From assembly GCA_011503125.2 (NCBI GenBank), contig WWBZ02000014.1:62001-126000 (forward strand): a DNA stretch of 64,000 nucleotides. The letters are read 5' to 3'. A program made the position numbers and the translations under genes. The stretch's first letter is position 1. The number at the start of each line of letters is the position of its first letter. The notes below the pieces were generated by a model that worked only from the letters and a program-made list of their open reading frames with translations, was not told the DNA's origin and searched no databases. Shown here piece by piece: positions 36,621-47,226 of this stretch. Origin of the DNA: Botryosphaeria dothidea. Its lineage: Eukaryota > Ascomycota > Dothideomycetes > Botryosphaeriales > Botryosphaeriaceae.

Positions 36621-37014
36621 GAAAGAAGAAGTATTAAGGATATACTTAGAAGAGAATATCTAGACCTAAAGGAGCTTCTTACCTTAATAAAAGAAATATC
36701 TAGTACGCTAGAGTTTCTAAAATAAATATAGATATCTATACGGAGGTAGTATCTAGAAACTAGCTCGGCGGAGCTTTAAATAAACGTATACCTACCGTAC
36801 TTCCTTTTACTTTCCTTATATACTTCCTCTTTACTTCCTTTAGCTATAAGCCTATTTAGGCGATAGACGCTATACCGTTTACTATACCTAAAAAGCCTAC
36901 CTTTACTAAAAGAGGTATTACCCTTCTATAGCTACGAGTTCTAGAAACTCCGTCTTTAATAGTCTTAGGCTAAAAAAAAGGACGTAAAACTAAATAAATA
37001 ATAACTTCGACTAC

Positions 37015-37152
37015 GCCCTAAGAAAGCTTTAGGCTTTCTATTAGAAGTATCTAGAGAAGCCTAGCCTACCGTAGCTACTAGAGACATAGCTTAAAATCGA
37101 CGCCGAATTAATAGAGTAAGCTCCGGAGATCTTACGCTAAAGGGGGGGGTAA
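37015..37152 (+). other. Gypsy-A 3' end with polypurine tract
   Basis: This is the part of Gypsy-A between the LINE-1 TSD and its 3' LTR. A purine run with eight or nine G (about 37139-37149) primes plus-strand DNA in LTR elements. Confidence 0.75.
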
Positions 37153-37369
37153 TATTACGATTCTATATAAGAGCACCTATCGTAGGGTAGAGGACGGGCG
37201 TAGGATCCGGATTAATTATTCTTTCTTTAGCTTACTTATTTATTAGTTAGCGTATAAGGCGATATTTCTTTACCCTACACCTACTATACCTTCCTCTCTT
37301 TTTCTCTTTAGCTTAGGAACTTCGTTCTATTATATCTACTTCGAATTTAGTTTAGTAATAGTCGTAATA
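37153..37369 (+). repeat. Gypsy-A 3' LTR
   Basis: 217 bp, paired with 11984-12200 across the nested insertions and followed by TSD ctagg. Confidence 0.92.
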
Positions 37370-37442
37370 CTAGGGAGCTTCTTAGTAGCTAGCACCTTTT
37401 TATACGCTAGGCTTTTCTCTATCTAAATCTTCTTAATAATAG
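37370..37442 (-). mobile_element. LINE-2 fragment 2 (ORF1 part)
   Basis: Between the Gypsy-A TSD (ctagg) and the Gypsy-C TSD (aatag, 37438-37442). The minus strand reads SLAYKKVLATKKLP and is in register with fragments 1 and 3. Confidence 0.55.
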
Positions 37443-37814
37443 TATTATAAACGTAGCTTACTTAGACTCCTTACCTCTCGTTTACCTTCGTTAATTTAAA
37501 ATCTAGATCTAGACTTACCTACTTATAAATTAGGAAGCTAGTATTTTAGTTCGTTCTTTATATATATAAAGCTCGCCCCTCTACTTTGTAGTTAGTTCTT
37601 TAGTCTAGTAATAAGTATTCCTCGCGTATAACTTAGTACGCCTTAAATTAGACCTTGCTTACCTCCCTCGTCCCTCGTCCCTCGCCCCTCGTCTCTCGTA
37701 CCTCGTACCCTCGTCCTTTAAACTACACCCTTATACTTCGGTATTACTTTACCCCTACTACCTTTACCGGCTTCGTTACCTCGTTCCTCCGCCCCCTAAA
37801 GTCCGTTTATTATA
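37443..37814 (+). repeat. Gypsy-C 5' LTR
   Basis: A 372-bp direct repeat of 42852-43223. It has a TATATATAAA promoter box, a pyrimidine-rich run of seven-base CCTCGTC units (about 37670-37700) and the self-priming segment AGTCTAGTAA (37602-37611). Confidence 0.92.
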
Positions 37815-37816
37815 TT

Positions 37817-37826
37817 TTACTAGACT
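37817..37826 (+). promoter_or_regulatory. Gypsy-C primer-binding site (self-priming type)
   Basis: TTACTAGACT, two bases after the LTR, is the exact reverse complement of AGTCTAGTAA at 37602-37611. That segment lies about 35-40 nt after the TATA box, where transcription should begin. Confidence 0.68.
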
Positions 37827-40800
37827 CCTCTCTAGTAGGCCTAAAGCTCTCGCCGAAGCCCTAGACTATAATCCCTAAAATAGTTAATAGAACTATACCT
37901 CCTAATTCTTAGGATACGCTCTTCTAAGTCCTTAATTAAGTCTCTACTCCTATTAACGCTCGTCCTACCTTCCCTAAAGATATCCCGGTTTCTCTACGCG
38001 TTACTCTTAGCTAGGTATACGCTAGAGGAAGATAATCTTGCCTAAGATCCGATATCGATTTACTAGTTATCCCTAAGAATGCTACGAACGCCTAAGTTAC
38101 TTATATCTTTTACTACTACGGTTTTAGCTAAGATAAAGCCTTCGCCCGACTCTAACTACTAGCCCCGAACCTCTCTACTAATACGCCGGCTACTACGTCT
38201 ATAGTATCTTCTTTAGAAATCCCTCGTCCCCGTATTCCTAAGGTATCGGATCTAGAACCCTTTAAAGGAGAACGCACTCGGTTCTAGAACTTCGCGACGT
38301 AACTTTAACTTAAATTTGCCTCGGACCTATCTACTTTTATAACGGACATAGCTAAGATTACCTACGCTAGGTTATATCTTCGCGATACGGCTTACACTTA
38401 GTTTGCCCCTTACGTCTCTACTTCGAACGGTTCCGTAGACTTCGATAATTATAAGGCCTTCTACTAAGCTCTTAAGGCCGTATTTAATAATCCTAATACT
38501 TACGCAACGGCTAAACGATCCCTCCTCGTACTTAAATAAGATAAGTCCTACTCGGCTTACTACTTACGGTTCCTCTCGCTTATTACGACCCTCGGTTAGA
38601 AAGAAAACGTAGTTAAGATCCACTACTTCCGCCTTAGCCTTAAAGAGAACCTTAAGAACCTTCTTATTAGACGTTCTATGCTAATAGAATTCGAAAAATT
38701 CGCTAAAACCTGCATTGCGTTAGATAACTAACTCTATACTCGAATAATTAAGAAAAAGACACCCGTAACTCGTATCCCTACCTCGACTCCTCTCTTTACA
38801 CTAGCTACCCCTCGATCCTCGTCTCCCGCGCCAACCTCGATCCCCTAAAGTAAACCTATAGAACTAGATGCCTCTACTCGAAAAGCGTACCGAAGAGCTA
38901 ATAATCTCTGCGCTTACTATGGTGATCCGAACTACTAGGTACGTAAGTGCCCTAAGGCAAAGAATCCAAAGGGTTTAAAGGGTTCAAACCTTAATTCGAC
39001 CACAACTATACCCTCTCCGCCCACCTCGCTACTAGTAATAAGTCCACTCGTCTCCTCTAAAACCTCGACTCCTATAACTTCTTCTACGGCTTTAGTCCTC
39101 TACGTATTAAAAAACGTAGAAGGCTAGGTAGTACCCGGCACCTACCTAGCCTCCCGCCACTTTCTACTTTAAATTAATTCTCTATTCTTACTTCTTTATC
39201 TTCGAACCTCGGAATACTCTTATTTTTACCCCCCGAACCTCGTACCTTAATACTACGCGCTATTAATCTCGGAAAACGCCTACTTCTTATTCTTAAGTTA
39301 GTAGTTAATAATATAATCGAAACCTCGTCTATACTAGACTCTAGTACTTCGTCCTTATTTATAGATAATACTTTTATTAAGGAATACTCGCTTCCTACTC
39401 GTTAAAAAATATAACCTAAATCCCTCGAGCTGGCTAATAGATCTATAGCTAGGTAGATTACTTATAAAGCCGACCTTTAACTCGATATTAATTAATACTA
39501 AGAACTTCTTACCTTTTAGGTAACTAAGCTTAGTTAATATCCTATTATTCTTAGAAAACCTTAGCTAGAAAGATACGATCTATAGATTCTCTAGTTAAGG
39601 AATACTATTACCTTCGCTTCTCCTTTCTACTAAGTAAATTACTTACCTACTCGATAACCTATAATTACGCCTTCTAATCCGCCTTCGATCTCTTACGCTA
39701 CGGTATCCTACGCCGTTCTTACCCGCTATATCTAACGAGATAAGACTAGGATCTATGCCGTATTAATTAAGGAAATCCAAGAATACCTTAAAAGCCTTAA
39801 AAAAACGGAATAATAAACCCCGGAATAAGAACTCGAAACCCTCCGCTTACGAATCCCGGCTCGATTTTACTACCTTCTTTCTTTCTTTACTAAGAAAGAG
39901 GCCGATAAGCTTCCCCTATATCGATATATTAATTATAAGATTTCGCTAGAAGAGGGCAAGAAACCCCTATTCGGTCCTCTCTACTTAATATCCGATTTAG
40001 AGCTTAAGGCTCTACGCGAATATCTTAATAAGAACCTTAAGAAAGATTTTATTCGGCCCTTATCCTTATCCTCTGCGTCCCCTATTCTCTTTATTAAGAA
40101 ACTAGGTAGCGGCCTTCGTTTTTATATAGATTATCGCGAACTAAACGGTATTACGAAAAAGAACCGTTATCTACTCCCCTTAATTAACGAGACTCTCCGT
40201 TAACTTTAAGGCTCTCGTATTTTTACTCGACTCGACCTTCGCGGTACTTATAACCTTATCCGGATTAAGGAAGGCTCCGAATATTTAACCGCCTTTAGGA
40301 CTCGCTATAGCCTATACGAGTACCTTATTATACTCTTTAGCCTTACGAATACGCCTACTACCTACTAATAATTCGTTAACGATACGCTACGTAAATATCT
40401 CGACCGCTAGTACGTCGTCTACTTAGATAATATTCTTATCTACTCGAAAATAGAAGAGAAGTACTACGAACACGTCTAATTAGTTCTCGAAAAACTTCGT
40501 AAAGCAGGCCTATACGTAAAAGGCGAAAAATACGACTTCTATACGACTTCGACTACGTTTCTTAGCTTCGTTATCTCTCTAGATAGTATCTCTATAGACC
40601 CGGCTAAGGTAGCCGCCGTAAGAGACTAGAAGACTCCTCGCTTAGTTAAAGATCTTTAATCGTTCCTTGGCTTTATAAACTTTTACCGAAGATTTATTAA
40701 AGGATACTCTCGAAAAGCTAGAGCTCTCTTTAGGCTCCTAGCTAAGAATATTCGTTTTACTTAGGGAAAAGAATAGGATAAGGTATTTACTTATCTTAAG

Positions 40801-42624
40801 GAAGCCTTCTACTCTTATCTAATCCTCCGATACTTCGACTTCTAACTCGAAACTATCCTTAAAACCGACTTATCCGACTTTATTATCTCCGTAATTTTAT
40901 TCTAATAGGTAACCTACGATAATAGTAGAAGAATCCTATATTCTATCGCCTACTACTCTCGGAAAATAACCTCCGTAGAGTAGAACTACGGTATCGGGAA
41001 TAAGGAACTCTTAGCTATTATAGAAGCCCTAAAGGAATACCGTTCCCTCGTTATTAACCTCTCCTTACTACTCCTCGTTCTTATAGACTACTCGAATTTA
41101 ACTAGCTTTGCCTCTAAGTAAATCTTAAACCGTCGGTAAGCACGCTAGGCAATTAAACTCTTAGAACTCGACTTTAAGATCGTCTACCGCCTAGGAACTA
41201 AGAATTAACGCGCGGATACGTTAATAAGACGGTTAGGAGACCTCCCTACTCGAGAGGGGCGCCTACCCCCTACTACGATCCTTACCTCTAAAAAATTCGA
41301 AATTTCGACCCTTATTTCTACTCGCCATTTAATCGCTAGGCTAGAACCGTCTCTAGCTAGTAAAATTCGCTTAGTACTCGATAAGGATACTCTTAGACAA
41401 GAGATCCTTACCGCACTCGATACCTACGTACTTCGATATTCTAAGGTAGATTTAGGCGTATATTCTAAGAATAACGATAGTCTCTTACTAGTTAATAGAC
41501 TTATCTATATTCCTAAAGATCTAAGCCTCCGCTAAAGAATTATTAGCTCTCGATACTCGTATCCGGCTACTAGATACCTAGGCTAAGCAGTAATATTTAA
41601 ACTCGTTACTCGTAATTTCTAGTAGCTAGGTCTACGCTAGATAGTAGCTCGTTTTATACGAAACTATAAGACCTACTAAAGAATTAAACCCGCTCGACAT
41701 ACCCCCTATAGATATTTAAAACCCCTTAAAGTACTATAACGCCGCTAGTAATCCGTTTCTCTTAATTTAATTACGGAACTTCTAACGTCTAACTCGTTTA
41801 ATACTATACTAGTAGTCGTAGATCGACTAACTAAAATAGCCTACTTTATCTCTTGCTAAACAACCCTCGATTCGATAGAGCTTACTAAGCTTTATCGAGA
41901 CTACGTTTTTCGACTATATAGCTTACCCGACGACTTCGTATCTAACCGCGGCTCGATTTTTACCTCTAAATTTACTAGAGCTCTTAGTAGATTCCTATCT
42001 ATTAAGACCAACTTTAGTACGGCTTTCTACCTACAAACCGACGGCTAGATAGAGCGTATTAACGCTATTCTCGAACAATACCTGCGTGCCTACGTTTCGT
42101 ATTAATAAGACGATTAGAACGACTTTCTCTCCCTTGCTGAATTCGCTTATAATAATACGATCTCGACCACGACTAAGGTTACACCTTTCTTCGTAAACTA
42201 CGGCTTCTACCCTCGTTATAAGATTCTATAAAAAGACTCGATCTTAGCCCCCCTCGAACCCCTACGCCTCTTCTAAGAGAACCTCGAAAACCTCGAAAAC
42301 TACCTTCGCTAAGAAATTCGATTCGTATAAGACGCCTACGTAGAATAGGCTAATAAAGACCGTATTTCGCCACCCGTCTTTAAGCCTAGTGACCTTATTT
42401 GGCTCCTAAGAAGGCATATCTCGACAATAAGGCCTTCGGATAAACTTGACTTCAAACGCCTTAGCCCCTTTCCTATCCTAGAAAAGATCTCGACCTATAT
42501 CTACCGCCTAGAACTACCGAGGACGATAAAAGTCCACCCTATATTCCACGTCTCTTTACTCGAACCCGCGGCCTCTAATCCCTTGCCTAATTAAGTCCAA
42601 CCTCCGCCCCCGCCCGTTATCGTT

Positions 42625-42800
42625 AACGGCGAAGAAGAGTACCGGGTAGAAGAGATTCTAGACGTTAAAGCAACCCGGAGACAACTAAAATACCTCGTAA
42701 AATGGACTGGTTACTCGATACTAACCTAGGAACCTTACGACCTTGTTAAAGACCTTAAGGCCCTTAATACGTTCTATAAACGTTATCCTTCGAAACCTCG
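42625..42800 (+). pseudogene. Gypsy-C chromodomain
   Basis: [20 protein letters not shown], then LVKWTGYS and a TAG in place of Trp in the 'TWEP' block. Chromodomains at the integrase C-terminus define chromoviruses and direct them to silent chromatin. Confidence 0.8.
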
Positions 42801-42851
42801 ACCCTTAGGCTAAAGGCTCGTAGGAACTTACCTCTAGGGAGGAGAGCCTAC

Positions 42852-43223
42852 TATTATAAACGTGGCTTACTTAGACCCCTTACCTCTCGTTTACCTTCGT
42901 TAATTTAAAATCTAGATCTAGACTTACCTGCTTACAAATCAGGAAGCTAGTATTTTAGTTCGTTCTTTATATATATAAAGCTCGCCCCTCTGCTTTATAG
43001 TTAGTTCTTTAGTCTAGCAATAAGTATTCCTCGCGTACAACTTGGTACGCCTTAAATTGGACCTTGCTTGCCTCCCTCGTCCCTCGTCCCTCGCCCCTCG
43101 TCTCTCGCACCTCGTACCCTCGTCCTTTGAACTACACCCTTATACTTCGGTATTACTTTACCCCTACTGCCTTTACCGGCTTCGTTACCTCGTCCCTCCG
43201 CCCCCTAAGGTCCGTTTATTACA
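42852..43223 (+). repeat. Gypsy-C 3' LTR
   Basis: 372 bp. It retains more CA/TG than the 5' copy, including AGTCTAGCAA, which shows the unmutated self-priming sequence. A purine tract (aggGAGGAGAG) precedes it. Confidence 0.92.
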
Positions 43224-43845
43224 AATAGCCTTATTAGAGAGATTAGCGACCTTCTATCTATTCGTCTTATCTAGAAAGTATAGAGTAAGCTTAGTAGTAG
43301 CCGGGGGGGTAGGAGGCTTTAGGACTGCTCGGGCTATAATATTAGCCTAGCTAGGCACTACGGGCGTAGGGGTAGTCTAGAGTCGGCTAACTATCTTCTA
43401 GACTTACTATATTTCCTTAAGGATATTCTTAAGGCCGGGTTCCTTAGTATTTACCTCTTAGTATATAGAGATATAATCCTAGAAGATTATCTTAGTAATG
43501 TCGAGAAAATTTTTTACCTAGCTAGAGAGGACTAAAGAGAGGCTAGCGGATGCTTATAGGGCTTAGAGGAGGGTATCTACTATCTTTAAGGCTCTTTTAA
43601 CGTATTCTATACTATACTAGGTACCCTACGGTTTATTAGGGGTGCGTTATAGTTAGGTAGAGGTAGTTACTAGAGGGGGCTGTTCGCCCCTTCCTACGGC
43701 CTCTATATTAACTACGACGCGGCTATAGCTACTCTAAGTAGTGTTTTAAGTCTCGCTAGGCCTAGGAGAGTCCCTGGGGCCCTCTCTCGGCGCCGTAGCT
43801 TGGGGTCGATTTTTTGGCGTGGTTATGTTTTTGTTATAGATCTAT
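43224..43845 (-). mobile_element. LINE-2 fragment 1 (5' end and ORF1 N-terminal part)
   Basis: On the minus strand one frame is open apart from TAA and TAG from about 43830 to 43224: KRALKIVDTLL, a coiled-coil-like ITKIIF...IYQEVNT, then TTPTPVVPS and ANIIARAVLK. This resembles LINE ORF1 (a coiled coil followed by a basic 'SWA' block). The frame continues through fragments 2 to 5. The 5' border with Gypsy-D lies near 43840, where the RT frame of Gypsy-D stops matching. Assignment to LINE ORF1 rests on these motifs only; ORF2 lies outside the window. Confidence 0.55.
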
Positions 43846-46358
43846 AGTATCCAGTTTCTCTAAGACCTTATTAACCTTTTCCCGGTGCGCCCGGCGGGAT
43901 CCATCCGTAAAGATTAAGATATTATCCACGTACGCGGAGATAAAGTCATCGAGGAAGTCCTTTAGGGTCTAATTAATATACCGTTGGAAGGTGCTTGGGG
44001 CGTTTGCCAGTCTAAAGGGCGTTACTAGCCATTCGAAGAGTCCGAATCGAGTCCGGAATACCGTTAACTATTCGCTCCCTTCGGTAATTCGTATCCGGTG
44101 GAAGGTAGTAGTTATATCTAGCTTCGTAAACCATCTCGCCTTACTAATCCTATTAAGAGTCTCTTAGATAAGTAGCAAGGAGTAGCGGTTCTTTCTCGTA
44201 ATCCGGTTAAGTACCCGATAGTCGTAGTAGAAGCGTAGACCTCCGCCTAGTTTCTTAACGAATAGTACTAGCGCAGTAGCCGGAGAGTTACTTACCCGGA
44301 TAAACCCCTTATCGAGTAGTTCGTTAAGAGTCTTCCTAAGTACTAGAAGCTCGTCACGGGATATATTATATAGAGGTCCCTATAGGGTATCCGGGGTCTT
44401 ACCGTTGTTATCTTTTTCTAATTCGATCCGGTAGTTAATTCTAGGCCGGTGTGGTAGGAGTTTGTCCGCCTCGTTCTTGTTAAATAGTCGTGTCCATCGA
44501 GGGTCTACCTAGCTAGGCAGCCGGGCCTAAGTATCCGTAGGGGTTTTCTCTTAAAGAGCCTTATTAATGTCCGCTAGGCTCGCTATAAAGACTTAGTACC
44601 CTTTCTTTTCTCGGTTCCTTAAGAGGTAACTAAAGGCAGAGGCTCCGATAAGCTTGCCCTGAGGGCTAGGGAGATCCGTTGCTTATTTTACTACTAGCTC
44701 TATGTCCTTAAAGATGATAGTCCGTTTACTTTGATCGAGTACCGCTTTTTCTTATACTATCCATGGGCTTCCCAATATTAGATCGCAACCGGAAAGCCTA
44801 GGCACGATATAGAAGAATATACGCTTATAGCAGTGGCCTCTAATATCTACTTTAGCCTAGGCGACCTCGTCTATTTTCTATCCTATAGGTGTAAGTCCGT
44901 CTAGTATCCTTAGGGAGATCTTTATACGCGGGAGGTTGCAGCGTTTAGTAAAACTATAGCTCGTAATAGCGTAGAATTCACAACTAGTATCGGCGAGAGC
45001 TTTACTAAAAGACTCTTTATTAATTATAACTGGGGTAAGGAGTAAATCTTGTTCTAATTTGTGTTGCTGCTTGCGCCATTCCTTCTATACTTTCTACTTT
45101 TCCTTCACTATTAGCTCCTATCTACGATTTTCGGCAGGAGCTTTTAGTTTTCCGACTACTAGGAGGAGGATTTATCCTCTAGGTCCTCTAATTCCGGTTC
45201 TACGTACTCCTCCTATTAGGTAGGCTTTGCAAGCCTTACTGGCCTCCTTGGTGGTAGCTATGGGCACTAGGCAATCCTATGCCTAGAGTCGCCACAGCGT
45301 AGGCAACGACCCTTATCCTTACGTTTCTACATCTCTTATTCGTCTACCTACTTAACGCGGCGTCCCTGGGCGGCCCTTGTAGGCCCTATGGGTTCCTAGT
45401 CTATTTTGTCTTGCTAGGGCGTGGTCGGCTTTAGCTTGGACCCTGTCTACCTACTAGTAGACCCTGCCGAGCTAACCTTATTTTAACCACGCTACTAGTC
45501 TTATTGCCAGCCCTACTAGGGCTTCTTTCCTATATTCCTTAGGTTAAAGGCTTTAAGTTAGTTACTAATACGTTTTAGCTCCGTGCAGTAGTCCTTAAAG
45601 GACTGGCTTGTGCTCCTAAGGCTAATTATGCTTCGTTAGAGCTTCTGGCTAAGCCCTGCTTCTAAGTACGCCTTAAGAATCTCGTCCGGCCAGTTAGTGC
45701 CTCCCGCCTCTAATACGAGCTTACGGAATTCGGTAAAGTACTCTATAAAAGGCTTATTAGTTTGGCGTAGCTTATGTAGCTTACGTTGAGCCTTCTCTTA
45801 TATATGGGGGTCGCCAAATAATAGGCGTAGCTGATCTAGTAGGCACTGAGTAGTCATGCTAGTCGTATTGGTGCTGGCTTGTACCTAGGGCTGCAGCTAA
45901 CGAGCTACTTCGCCCCTAAGCCGATTGTAAAGCATAAAAAACTTCGTAGCTTTAGTGCAACTCGTGTAGTCCACGACGAGTTTAGCTTGAGCCTAGGTAA
46001 TCCAAGGTTCGAGTTCTTCTCTATTACCCGAAAACTCGGCGAGAGGGCCGAGGTTCTTCGTGGGGCCTATCTTGGTGTAGTGGCTAGTAGGTCCTGACTT
46101 AGGGGCAGGGGGGTCCGAGGCAATTCCGGCCACCCTAGCCTCCTTTTCTCCAGCCTCCCTTCTAGCCTCCCCTAAGGGTTGTGTAGAAGGGGTTTAGGCG
46201 CCTCCCATCTTCAAGAGTTCCTCCTTCTCTTCCTTAAGCTGTATAACCTCTTGGGTAAGAGTATCTATTCGTGCCATTATTTATAGCAGTAACCGCTTCG
46301 TTTCTTGGTTCTCTTGAGCCTGTAGCTCTTGTCCATGCTCTTGAGGACTCATATCGAG

Positions 46359-46405
46359 TGATTCTAGTGATTCCAGTGATTCCAGTGATTCCAGTGATTC
46401 CAGTG
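46359..46405. repeat. Nine-base tandem repeat in Gypsy-D gag
   Basis: About five copies of GATTCCAGT. On the coding strand this can read as a repeated Gly-Ile-Thr or, in the neighbouring frame, Glu-Ser-Leu run near the gag N-terminus. Confidence 0.75.
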
Positions 46406-46449
46406 CGCGACTGTGCCAGTGATCCGATATCCAGTAAGTCCAATGTGTG

Positions 46450-46459
46450 AAGTCTAGCT
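46450..46459 (-). promoter_or_regulatory. Gypsy-D primer-binding site (self-priming type)
   Basis: On the minus strand AGCTAGACTT, two bases after the LTR, is the exact reverse complement of AAGTCTAGCT in the LTR (46527-46518). That segment is about 45 nt after TATATAA. Confidence 0.65.
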
Positions 46460-46461
46460 AA

Positions 46462-46645
46462 TGTCAGGGCTCAACCTCAGGATGATCGCTAAAAGGTTTA
46501 TTGCGCTAAGTACGTTAAGCTAGACTTAAAGAGAAAGAAGAGAAGTCGTAGAAGGAAGAGAAGAGTTATATACAAGGGAGGCTTGGCGTCACGTGACCTG
46601 CAGATGATCCTCTAAGGCTTGATCCTAAGGCTTCAGACTCTAACA
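46462..46645 (-). repeat. Gypsy-D 5' LTR
   Basis: A 184-bp segment read on the minus strand as TGTTAGAGTC...GCCCTGACA, with a TATATAA box. The second LTR is not in the window, so the borders rest on the TG...CA ends, the primer-binding site and the Gypsy-F frame next to it. Confidence 0.75.
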
Positions 46646-47196
46646 AATAAAAAGAATAAAGAGTTAAAGCTATCTTAAATAAAAAATTAAAAAAATAGTA
46701 TAGCTAGTAAAAATAGTAAAAACTCTATTAAGTTAAGTAGAAAGAGTACGCGCGGCTAACTTAGAAACTAGTAAGCGCTTTAGAAGATACTAAAGCCCTA
46801 GAGATCTACCTTTAAAGCCGGGAGAGAGGTAATATTACGGTTTAAACTTTAAGGGTGCCTTAGATGGATTCTACGGCGAGACCTTAGGTCGAGAGGACTA
46901 TGAAGCTTAATAAGAAAACCCTATAACTCGCTACTAATAAAAGAAACTCTAAAGAGATATATAAGTAGCGCTATCTTACTTAAACCTTGCTTCCTTTTCT
47001 CTTTAGCTTAGTCTTTCGTAGATAGAATGCCACTGCATTTCCGCGAGTGCACCGGATGCAAGCCATTACACTTAGTCTTCAGTCGTCTACTTGTTCCTCA
47101 CGCACGTCTTCTTGTACCCACTTAAGGAAAACCCCTCGACAGGTTTTCTCCCTCTTCGGTGTTTGGATCCTTAGAGGCAGAGGCCCGCTCGTTACA
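46646..47196 (+). mobile_element. Gypsy-F remnant: chromodomain, polypurine tract and 3' LTR
   Basis: The plus strand, read through TAG and TAA as Trp or Gln, gives a chromodomain-like segment (VKAILNKKLKK...EYARLT...ALEDTKALEIYL, about 46660-46815). A purine tract (gggagagagg) and a 364-bp LTR (TATTACGG at 46833 to GTTACA at 47196) follow. It is the outermost layer; Gypsy-D inserted into its 3' end. Confidence 0.7.
46833..47196 (+). repeat. Gypsy-F 3' LTR
   Basis: Begins right after the purine tract and ends in CA about 30 bp before the stop codon of the next gene. It holds a TATATAA box near 46960. RIP is heavy at the left and fades to the right. Confidence 0.6.
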
Positions 47197-47226
47197 ATAT
47201 TATAATACTATCGTCTTTATATTATT

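Larger units (their letters stand above)
22943..36998 (+). mobile_element. LINE-1 (Tad/I-like non-LTR element), host of four later insertions
   Basis: The borders come from a 16-bp TSD, taataacttcgaccac at 22927-22942 and the same with one RIP change at 36999-37014. Subtracting Gypsy-B, SINE-2 and the solo Copia LTR with their TSDs leaves about 5.88 kb. Order on the plus strand: ORF1 (about 23150-24750, with an AVHGVP block near 24450), apurinic endonuclease (about 24770-25531, ILGDFNEHY near 25200), reverse transcriptase (about 33600-34960, KPNKP, GIPxGS near 34690, YIDN near 34780), RNase H (about 35945-36310, YNSELEGI, ADN, NEAADKL) and a Cys/His-rich tail (about 36480-36620). It ends in an A-rich stretch. 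The first 380 bp escape RIP; the rest is saturated. Confidence 0.88.
11984..37369 (+). mobile_element. Gypsy-A, chromovirus split by two nested insertions
   Basis: LTRs of 217 bp (11984-12200 and 37153-37369) and a perfect TSD (ctagg at 11979-11983 and 37370-37374) bound 25.4 kb. Removing Copia-A and LINE-1 with their TSDs leaves about 5.94 kb, normal for a chromovirus. In order: gag (about 12550-13800) with a CCHC knuckle near 13635-13690 (second Cys now Tyr), retropepsin (LLDTGA near 13935), reverse transcriptase (14554-15264, then continuing at 20642), RNase H (about 20990-21420), integrase (about 21690-22500) and a chromodomain (about 22815-22940). LINE-1 sits just after the chromodomain, so the remaining Gypsy-A 3' end is at 36999-37369. 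RIP is uneven: heavy in the LTRs, moderate to light in pol. Confidence 0.9.
37443..43223 (+). mobile_element. Gypsy-C, complete chromovirus, RIP-inactivated
   Basis: A 5,781-bp element with 372-bp LTRs and a perfect TSD (aatag at 37438-37442 and 43224-43228). Plus-strand order: gag (about 38000-39000) with a knuckle CAYYGDPNYxVRKC near 38910-38950, protease near 39330-39400, reverse transcriptase (about 39900-40450, YLDNILIYS), RNase H (about 40860-41200), integrase (about 41500-42250) and chromodomain (about 42625-42800, [11 protein letters not shown]...[10 protein letters not shown]). Most Gln and Trp codons are TAA or TAG; the chromodomain is among the least damaged parts. Confidence 0.92.
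43846..46645 (-). mobile_element. Gypsy-D, 5' half of an LTR retrotransposon
   Basis: Minus strand: 5' LTR (46645-46462), gag (about 46443-45100) with a knuckle CLRCGDSRHRIA near 45265-45310, protease (ALADTSCEF near 44995) and reverse transcriptase (about 44520-43846, with AYVDDILIF near 43930). The RT breaks off after KVLEKLDTIDL at about 43845, where LINE-2 inserted. RNase H, integrase and the other LTR must be left of the window. RIP is light to moderate. Confidence 0.85.

Noticed and set aside
43042..43350. 102-codon plus-strand frame
   Set aside because: It spans the Gypsy-C 3' LTR into LINE-2 sequence; no domain, and a chance frame of the LTR repeats.
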